Of a DNA stretch of 18,977 nt, positions 14,119 through 18,977 are shown piece after piece (position 1 is the stretch's first letter; every line of letters begins with the position of its first letter). The notes under the pieces were generated by a model that saw nothing but the letters and a program-made list of their open reading frames with translations, had not been told where the DNA came from and did no database searches. This DNA comes from Bacteroidales bacterium. Its GTDB lineage: Bacteria > Bacteroidota > Bacteroidia > Bacteroidales > Paludibacteraceae. Location of the stretch: contig SFDZ01000026.1 of assembly GCA_004557405.1 (NCBI GenBank), positions 1 through 18,977 on the forward strand. Reading direction: 5' to 3'. The position numbers were made by a program, and so were the translations under genes.

Positions 14119-15144
14119 TCAAACGCGTGCGGGTAGCACAGGCACGCTGTCGAGAAATCTGACACGGATGCCGATGGTGAAAATGTGCGATTTTAATGTG
14201 TTGTTTATCAGTGGATTGCTTATGACGCGTGCGGCGTCTTTTTCGGTCATAACAATGGCTTTCGGCGTGGGCAAAGCGTCAAATAGTTGGCCGATATGTT
14301 TGAAATCGGCAGCCGAAAAATGGTGATGGTCGGCAAAAGCCAACGGCGTGATGGTGGCGGCTTGCGGCCGCAAGTTGTCGTACAAGCCTTGCGGCGACAC
14401 GATGCCGGTAACCACCAACAGATGCGGTTTGTCCGTCGGTGCAAATGGCCATGCGGCATTGTCGGCAAGGGCGCGCGGCGGTTCGTAGTCGAAGGTCGAG
14501 AAGTGCAGTTGCTGTGCATCGCGCAGATGCAGCCGCCGGCGCCACCGAGCGTGGTCGGGCGCGTAGTCGGTCGGACATTTGCTGACGATGATGCAGTCGG
14601 CGCGCTGCAAGCCTTGTTGCGATTCGCGCAAGCGTCCGAGCGGCAAGTAGTCGTCGGTGTCGGTTGGTCGATTGTAGTCTATCAAAACGATTGAAAATGA
14701 AGGCTTTACAAATCGATGTTGAAAAGCGTCGTCGAGCAGAATGATGTCGGGCGGTTGCGGCAGTTGCAGCAGTTGTTCGATGCCATGTGCGCGTTTTTCG
14801 TCCACAGCAACGATTGCCTGCGGAAATTTGCGGTGCATCTGAAACGGTTCGTCGCCAATGTCGCGCGCGGTGGTGTGTGCGTCGGCCACGATGAATCCGC
14901 GCGTGCGACGTTTGTAGCCGCGACTGAGCACGGCCACGCGTTTGTCGGCAAAATGTCGTATCAGGTATTCGGTGTGCGGCGTTTTGCCTGTGCCGCCGAC
15001 GGTGATGTTGCCGATGCAGATAACCGGCAAATCGAATTTTGCGCTGCGCAACAGGCCGCAATCGAAACATGTGTTGCGCCACCGCACGACAGTGCCAAAC
15101 AATTTTGCCGGCAGAAATAATACTATTTTTTGCAGCAGGTTCAT
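14119..15144 (-). CDS. lpxK: Tetraacyldisaccharide 4'-kinase LpxK
   Basis: 341 residues from the ATG at 15144 (MNLLQKIVLFLPAKL); a longer frame to 15258 crosses the promoter and is rejected. LpxK phosphorylates the 4' position of the lipid A precursor at the inner membrane. The N-terminal hydrophobic helix, the Walker A loop GNITVGGTGKTP (45-56) and the LLDDAFQH motif are all present, and the length fits. The -7 element ends only 5 bases before the ATG, so the mRNA may be leaderless or nearly so. Confidence 0.95.
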   Translation of the reverse strand: MNLLQKIVLFLPAKLFGTVVRWRNTCFDCGLLRSAKFDLPVICIGNITVGGTGKTPHTEYLIRHFADKRVAVLSRGYKRRTRGFIVADAHTTARDIGDEPFQMHRKFPQAIVAVDEKRAHGIEQLLQLPQPPDIILLDDAFQHRFVKPSFSIVLIDYNRPTDTDDYLPLGRLRESQQGLQRADCIIVSKCPTDYAPDHARWRRRLHLRDAQQLHFSTFDYEPPRALADNAAWPFAPTDKPHLLVVTGIVSPQGLYDNLRPQAATITPLAFADHHHFSAADFKHIGQLFDALPTPKAIVMTEKDAARVISNPLINNTLKSHIFTIGIRVRFLDSVPVLPARV

Positions 15145-15149
15145 CGCCG

Positions 15150-15180
15150 CAAAGTTATAAAAAGTTGTCGAGGCGGCAAA
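15150..15180 (-). promoter_or_regulatory. Bacteroidota-type promoter for lpxK, close to the ATG
   Basis: On the minus strand TTTG (15180-15177), 19 bases, then TAACTTTG (15157-15150), a complete consensus match. The ATG begins at 15144, six bases on, about where transcription itself should start. Confidence 0.65.
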
Positions 15181-15210
15181 CAGCGTCCGACATTTTTTTT
15201 TGCGCATTGC

Positions 15211-15241
15211 TTGCGTGGTGTCGTTTTTTGTTGTATCTTTG
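15211..15241 (+). promoter_or_regulatory. Bacteroidota-type promoter for yhhQ-queC-queF
   Basis: TTG (15211-15213), 20 bases, TATCTTTG (15234-15241): a very good match. The start site near 15248 leaves an 84-base leader that contains a hairpin and a preQ1-like pseudoknot before the yhhQ ATG. Confidence 0.75.
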
Positions 15242-15265
15242 CAGCGCGAAAGTAGCAAAATCTTC

Positions 15266-15295
15266 AGCCTTGTTCGCTCCCCGCGACAGAAGGCT
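15266..15295 (+). other. Leader hairpin directly before the preQ1-like pseudoknot
   Basis: AGCCTT (15266-15271) pairs with AAGGCT (15290-15295), and inside it TCGC (15273-15276) pairs with GCGA (15283-15286). It abuts the first pseudoknot stem with no gap, so the two could stack. Its 5' arm contains a second CUUG (15269-15272) that could compete for the CAAG used by the pseudoknot. Confidence 0.55.
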
Positions 15296-15326
15296 CGTGT
15301 GCTTGGTCAACCACGTAAAAAACAAG
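15296..15326 (+). ncRNA. Candidate class I preQ1 riboswitch (translational) before yhhQ
   Basis: The RNA can form stem P1 from CGUG (15296-15299) and CACG (15312-15315), enclosing a 12-nt loop. CUUG in that loop (15302-15305) pairs with CAAG (15323-15326) after an A-rich tail, giving an H-type pseudoknot. The B. subtilis preQ1-I aptamer, as I recall it, has the same order and spacing: a 12-nt loop with U first and C last, a four-base pairing element after two loop bases, and an A-rich tail. Here U15300 and C15311 occupy the positions of the ligand-contacting U and C. The pseudoknot ends 5 bases before the ATG at 15332, so preQ1 binding would block initiation. P1 is 4 bp, one shorter than usual. 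The gene context is the expected one. Confidence 0.7.
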
Positions 15327-15331
15327 AAAAT

Positions 15332-16000
15332 ATGAGACAAAAAGTATCTGTTCCGTTCATGATGTTCGGCATTTTGTTCAATGTGTGCCTGATAACATCT
15401 AATCTTTTGGAAACCAAAGTGATAGCGTTCGGCCAACTGACGTTGACGGCGGGTTTGCTTGTGTTTCCGATTTCGTACATCATCAACGACTGCATCACCG
15501 AGGTGTGGGGTTTTCGGCAGGCGCGCATCATTATTTGGAGCGGCTTTGCCATGAATTTTTTCGTTGTAGCGCTGGGGTTGTTGGCTGTGCAGTTGCCTGC
15601 GGCTCCGTTTTGGGAGGGCGAAGCGCATTTCAATTTTGTGTTTGGAATGGCGCCGCGTGTTGTGGCGGCCTCGCTGACGGCGTTTGTCGTGGGGTCGTTT
15701 CTGAACGCGATGGTGATGAGCCGCATGAAGGTGCGCCATGCCGGACGACATTTCTCGTGGCGTGCCATTTGGAGTACGGTGGTCGGCGAAACGGCCGATT
15801 CGCTCGTGTTTTTTCCGATTGCGTTTGGTGGATTGATGGCGTGGCCGGAGTTGCTGCGCCTGATGGTTGCGCAAATTGTGCTAAAAACACTCTACGAAGT
15901 TGTTGCCCTGCCCGTTACGATGCAGGTGGTGAAAGCGGTAAAACGCCTTGAAGGCAGCGATGTGTACGACAAAAATATTTCGTACAATATTTTCAAGTAA
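15332..16000 (+). CDS. yhhQ: Queuosine precursor transporter, YhhQ family
   Basis: 222 residues from the ATG at 15332; the frame is open further upstream, but that part is promoter and riboswitch. A polytopic inner-membrane protein of the YhhQ/TIGR00697 family, with about six membrane spans and motifs such as LETKVIAFG, FPISYIINDCITEVWGF and GETADSLVFFPIAF. Members import preQ0, preQ1 or queuine. It heads an operon with queC and queF, and the riboswitch candidate in its leader fits feedback by preQ1. Which precursor it prefers cannot be told from sequence. Confidence 0.93.
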   Translation: MRQKVSVPFMMFGILFNVCLITSNLLETKVIAFGQLTLTAGLLVFPISYIINDCITEVWGFRQARIIIWSGFAMNFFVVALGLLAVQLPAAPFWEGEAHFNFVFGMAPRVVAASLTAFVVGSFLNAMVMSRMKVRHAGRHFSWRAIWSTVVGETADSLVFFPIAFGGLMAWPELLRLMVAQIVLKTLYEVVALPVTMQVVKAVKRLEGSDVYDKNISYNIFK

Positions 16001-16035
16001 TTGATTTTTAGTTATTTACAAAAACGTTTTTTGTG

Positions 16036-16695
16036 ATGAATCATCGTGCGGCTTTGGTCGTTTTCAGTGGCGGTCAGGACTCGACCACCTGCCTTTTTTG
16101 GGCAAAACAACGATTTGAAAGGGTGGTGGCGTTGAGTTTTGTGTATGGCCAAAAACATCAACACGAAGTGGATATGGCGCGCGAAATAGCGCACATCGCC
16201 GAAGTGGAATTTCATCTGATGGACGCTTCGTTTATTGCTCGGCTGAGCGATAATTCACTGACTAACAGTGCGTTGAAAATGGACGAAGCAAAACCTGCGG
16301 ATACGTTCCCGAATACGTTTGTGCCGGGGCGCAATCTGTTTTTTCTGGCGATGGCTGCTGTTTTTGCGCGCGAACATGGCATCAGTCATCTGGTTACCGG
16401 TGTGTCGCAAACCGATTTTAGCGGCTATCCCGATTGTCGCGATGCGTTTATCAAGTCGATGAATGTAACGCTGAACCTGGCCATGGACGAACAGTTTGTC
16501 GTTCACACGCCGCTGATGTGGATAGACAAAGCGCAAACGTGGGCGTTGGCCGATGAACTCGGAGTGCTTGACTTGGTCAGATACAAAACGCTCACTTGCT
16601 ACAACGGCGTTGTCGGCGATGGTTGCGGACATTGTCCCGCCTGCAAACTGCGTCGCGAAGGGTTGGAGCAGTATTTACAATCGAAAAAAAAATAG
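16036..16695 (+). CDS. queC: 7-cyano-7-deazaguanine synthase QueC
   Basis: 219 residues from the ATG at 16036 (a GTG lies one codon earlier). QueC converts 7-carboxy-7-deazaguanine to preQ0 using ATP and ammonia. The PP-loop SGGQDST (11-17) is at the N-terminus, and the four zinc-binding cysteines C188, C197, C200 and C203 (TCYNG, CGHCPAC) are at the C-terminus. VPGRNLFFL and GVSQTDFSGYPDCR are family motifs. It lies 35 bases after yhhQ and 3 bases before queF. queD and queE are not in the window. Confidence 0.97.
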   Translation: MNHRAALVVFSGGQDSTTCLFWAKQRFERVVALSFVYGQKHQHEVDMAREIAHIAEVEFHLMDASFIARLSDNSLTNSALKMDEAKPADTFPNTFVPGRNLFFLAMAAVFAREHGISHLVTGVSQTDFSGYPDCRDAFIKSMNVTLNLAMDEQFVVHTPLMWIDKAQTWALADELGVLDLVRYKTLTCYNGVVGDGCGHCPACKLRREGLEQYLQSKKK

Positions 16696-16698
16696 ACA

Positions 16699-17154
16699 AT
16701 GAAAGAACGCAAAGATGAACTCAGTGTGTTGGGGCGTAAAACCGCATATCGGCAAGACTATGCGCCCGAAGTGCTCGAAACGTTCGAAAATCGCCACCCC
16801 GACAACGACTATTGGGTGCGGTTCAACTGCCCGGAATTTACGAGCCTGTGCCCGATTACGGGGCAACCCGATTTTGCCGAAATACGCATCAGTTACATTC
16901 CCGATGTGAAAATGGTGGAGAGCAAAAGTCTGAAACTTTATCTGTTTAGTTTTCGCAATCATGGCGACTTTCACGAGGATTGTGTCAATACCATTATGAA
17001 AGATTTGATTCGCCTGATGGAGCCTAAATATATAGAGGTAACGGGCTTGTTTACACCACGCGGCGGCATCTCTATTTATCCGTTTGCCAACTACGGTCGC
17101 CCCGGTACGAAATATGCCCGCTTGGCCGAACAACGTTTCGCCGCGCACGAGTAA
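16699..17154 (+). CDS. queF: NADPH-dependent preQ0 reductase QueF
   Basis: 151 residues, the short unimodular (YkvM-type) form. QueF reduces the nitrile of preQ0 to the amine of preQ1. The catalytic Cys51 and Asp58 lie in FTSLCPITGQPDFA, and the substrate motif ESKSLKLYLFSFRNHGDFHE is at 74-93. It starts 3 bases after the queC stop, so the two are almost certainly co-translated. Its product preQ1 is the expected ligand of the leader element 1.4 kb upstream. Confidence 0.97.
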   Translation: MKERKDELSVLGRKTAYRQDYAPEVLETFENRHPDNDYWVRFNCPEFTSLCPITGQPDFAEIRISYIPDVKMVESKSLKLYLFSFRNHGDFHEDCVNTIMKDLIRLMEPKYIEVTGLFTPRGGISIYPFANYGRPGTKYARLAEQRFAAHE

Positions 17155-17158
17155 CCTT

Positions 17159-17218
17159 GCCTGCCTACCGGAGGTAGGGCCTGTCTACCGAAGGCATGGC
17201 CTGCCTACCTGCGGCAGA
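17159..17218 (+). repeat. Three tandem 20-bp units, GCCTGCCTACC-type
   Basis: Units at 17159-17178, 17179-17198 and 17199-17218 all begin GCCTG(C/T)CTACC and diverge in the second half. The first is a small palindrome (CCTACC/GGTAGG); the third continues into GCAGACAGG to pair with its own start. It begins 4 bases after the queF stop and may act as a terminator. GGCAGGCAGGC at 17286-17296 is complementary to the start of the units. Confidence 0.75.
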
Positions 17219-17242
17219 CAGGGAATTTAGGGGTAAAAACCA

Positions 17243-17276
17243 CAAGGAGCAAGGCACAAACTCCTCACTCCTCGTT
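17243..17276 (-). repeat. 34-bp intergenic motif, right copy (mirrors 530-563)
   Basis: On the minus strand aacgaggagtgagga, 7 spacer bases, ccttgctccttg: identical blocks and spacing to the left copy. It lies about 40 bases downstream of the right FISUMP gene. Confidence 0.8.
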
Positions 17277-17314
17277 CCTCATTGCGGCAGGCAGGCGCAG
17301 TGTGTTTCTACAAA

Positions 17315-18976
17315 TTATTTTACCACAACTTTTTGTGCACTGTCGGCGGTTGTTACGACGTAAATGCCTTGCAGTGAGCCGTTTAGGCGTGTTACGTCGC
17401 GGCCGAGCAGGTCGTAGATGCGGAAGTCGCCCTCGCACACGATGCGACCATTTTCGGCATAGACGTGCGCTGCCATTACGGCCTCAAGCGCAGTTGGTGT
17501 TGCAGCAAATTCCGCGGTGAGCGTTACATCTGCCGTTACGGTGATGGTGCGCGGATTTTCGGTGTTGTTGTCGCTCCATTGCACGAAGTGGTAGCCTTCG
17601 TTAGCCGTAGCTTTGAGCGTTGCCTCGTTGCCTTTGGCGTATGTGCCGCCACCACTGACACTGCCTTGTGCAGCGTCGCAAGTGGCTGTAACGGTGTAAA
17701 AATCCTGCACCAAACGGACAGCATGCCCGTAGTAGCGATTGAAGTTGTTCAAATTGGTTCCACTGGCGGTAAATTGCAGGTGGTACGCGTTGTTCGAGTC
17801 GTATGCAGAAGCAGACCAATATAAACCATTGTCCTGTATGCGTTCGATGTTCAATCCGTAGCGGTAACCCGCAGCCGGCAAAAATACGGCTCCTGCAGCC
17901 TCTAATTGCGCCCATTGTTCAAGGTTAAAAGTATTAGTTTTGTAATTTCCCGTCATACCGGCTGTGAACGTAATATCTTCTGGGCAACTCCATGTGTCGG
18001 GCAATAAAATCAAACCATAGGCATACTGCTCTTCGCTGATTTGGATACACGCTATACCCATCAAGTTTGCTGCGTCTGTACGAGTTGCAAGCAGGTATGT
18101 CCACTCGTCGATGCTTAATGTGCGCCAAATGTTACCATCGCCGATTTGCTGTCCCCAATCCACAAAGTCGCCGGAATAGTTACTGTAGTCCGTGGAGATA
18201 CTAACACCCCAAGGCGCGGTGTTGTTGCTACCGCTCCAACCGAAAAGGTCTATTTTGTTGGCCAATGCGCTATTTTCGACATTGGCAGCGCCCCGCATAT
18301 CATATTGATAGGTTGCAAATGCCCAAGTGGCGGTGTTTTGGATGTATTGTAAGTTGCCTGCTGCGAACTTTATTTGTCGTCCCGCGCCTACGGAGAACAA
18401 GCCGCCCACGGCGTTATAATAGACGGGATTGGCAGCAAATTTTGCGGTTAACTCAACATCCGCGTTTATGGTGATAGTGCGCGGGTTTTCGGTGTTGCCG
18501 TCGCTCCATTGCACGAAGTGGTAGTCCTCGGCAGGCGTAGCCGTAAGCGTTACTTCCGTGCCTTGGGGATAAACACCGGCGCCGGTTACCGTGCCATTTT
18601 CTGCAGTGAGCGTAATCGAATAGGTGGTAAGCACAGGGCGCACGGAACGACCATTTAAGCGGTAACTGTTCTTTCTACTCACCCCTTGCGAATCGAAATA
18701 CACATAGTATGCTTGGGATGGTGCGTTTGTGTAGAGCGCATTCGACCAATAGTTGCCGCTTGTGCCTACCGAGGTACTTGAATATTCGCCGTAAGTACTG
18801 GCAGCAGAAAGAAAAATGGAGTTGTCATTGCCTTCTTTTTTGCTTTTCACTTCGTAGCCGTTAATGCCGTTCAAGGTCGTCCACGTCCAAGTGCAGTTTT
18901 CGCGCAGTTCCGTCCATTCGGCATCGGTAGGCATACGCCAAGCACCACCCCAATTGACATGGGCTGCGTCGTCTTC
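17315..18976 (-). CDS. Secreted FISUMP / InlB-repeat / T9SS protein, 5' truncated by window edge
   Basis: 553 residues are visible and the frame is open to the edge, so the signal peptide is missing; the internal ATG at 18934 is not the true start. Domain order: the end of a FISUMP domain (to GRSVRPVL, about residue 117), then an InlB B-type repeat (YSITLTAENGTVTGAGVY ... HFVQWSDGNTENPRTITI). Next comes a second FISUMP-like domain (FSVGAGRQIKFAAGNLQY ... YWSASAYDS ... YGHAVRLV), a second InlB-type repeat (YTVTATCDAAQGSVSGGGTY), and a T9SS type A sorting domain (DFRIYDLLGRDVTRLNGSLQ then GIYVV). It is probably a surface-attached protein exported by the type IX system. Ligand and role are unknown. 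The two FISUMP domains in one chain share little identity, so they are old copies. Confidence 0.85.
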   Translation of the reverse strand, partial: EDDAAHVNWGGAWRMPTDAEWTELRENCTWTWTTLNGINGYEVKSKKEGNDNSIFLSAASTYGEYSSTSVGTSGNYWSNALYTNAPSQAYYVYFDSQGVSRKNSYRLNGRSVRPVLTTYSITLTAENGTVTGAGVYPQGTEVTLTATPAEDYHFVQWSDGNTENPRTITINADVELTAKFAANPVYYNAVGGLFSVGAGRQIKFAAGNLQYIQNTATWAFATYQYDMRGAANVENSALANKIDLFGWSGSNNTAPWGVSISTDYSNYSGDFVDWGQQIGDGNIWRTLSIDEWTYLLATRTDAANLMGIACIQISEEQYAYGLILLPDTWSCPEDITFTAGMTGNYKTNTFNLEQWAQLEAAGAVFLPAAGYRYGLNIERIQDNGLYWSASAYDSNNAYHLQFTASGTNLNNFNRYYGHAVRLVQDFYTVTATCDAAQGSVSGGGTYAKGNEATLKATANEGYHFVQWSDNNTENPRTITVTADVTLTAEFAATPTALEAVMAAHVYAENGRIVCEGDFRIYDLLGRDVTRLNGSLQGIYVVTTADSAQKVVVK

Positions 18977-18977
18977 G
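18879..18977 (-). repeat. 99-bp exact inverted repeat, right copy
   Basis: Reverse complement of bases 1-99, in the same reading frame of the right-hand FISUMP gene. After the identical block the two genes diverge strongly, although short islands such as cggctacgaagtgaaaagc remain common. Confidence 0.95.

Noticed and set aside
15145..15258. N-terminal extension of LpxK to an ATG at 15258
   Set aside because: The region contains the lpxK promoter and would add 38 residues without family similarity ahead of the normal N-terminal membrane helix.
17159..17218. 20-bp units as a CRISPR array
   Set aside because: The units are contiguous with no unique spacers, and their second halves vary.
1..18977. 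Terminal repeats suggesting a circular element, phage or transposon
   Set aside because: The 99-bp repeats are inverted, not direct, so they do not close a circle. They lie inside coding sequence and enclose core genes such as ftsX, uppP and lpxK, with no transposase, integrase or phage gene.

Overview
The window reads as a chromosomal contig from an uncultured member of the Bacteroidales (phylum Bacteroidota). Four things support this. (1) Promoter-like sites upstream of most genes match the Bacteroidota -7 element TAnnTTTG. (2) The gene order ftsX - DUF3098 - uppP - truB - queA, and HU - COX24-like miniprotein - rng divergent from mutY, is familiar from this order. (3) Several secreted proteins end in a type IX secretion (T9SS) sorting domain. 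(4) FISUMP-type (Fibrobacter succinogenes major paralogous) domains are present. T9SS cargo argues against Bacteroides proper and fits families such as Paludibacteraceae or Porphyromonadaceae; this placement is inference.

Layout. Positions 1-346 hold the 3' end of a FISUMP gene. Positions 347-764 are a gene-free stretch packed with palindromic intergenic repeats. Positions 765-4571 form a forward operon for cell division, envelope and tRNA modification: ftsX, a small DUF3098 membrane protein, uppP, truB, queA. Positions 4652-6761 are a reverse operon: HU, a 29-residue AURKAIP1/COX24-like protein, and rng. Then come mutY (+), a divergent pair of secreted proteins (8058-10127 on -, 10280-11515 on +), pepD (-), a small membrane protein and an OmpH/Skp-like lipoprotein (+), and lpxK (-). 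Divergent from lpxK is a forward queuosine operon: yhhQ, queC, queF. A second repeat-rich gap follows, then a reverse FISUMP/InlB-repeat/T9SS gene that runs off the right edge (17315-18977).

How the genes work together. queC and queF make preQ1, YhhQ imports queuosine precursors, and queA acts later in the same pathway from another operon, so the window holds four queuosine genes in two loci. In front of yhhQ I find a small H-type pseudoknot whose layout matches a class I preQ1 riboswitch. It sits 5 nt from the start codon and is preceded by a separate hairpin. This is the strongest regulatory finding.

Edges. The first 99 bases are an exact reverse complement of the last 99. Both lie in FISUMP coding sequence, and both genes are followed by the same 34-bp intergenic motif in mirror orientation. 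The simplest reading is that the assembly broke at a repeated paralog at both ends. Apart from the two FISUMP genes and the two secreted proteins, the genes are ordinary core genes; I see no phage, transposase, CRISPR array, tRNA or rRNA.
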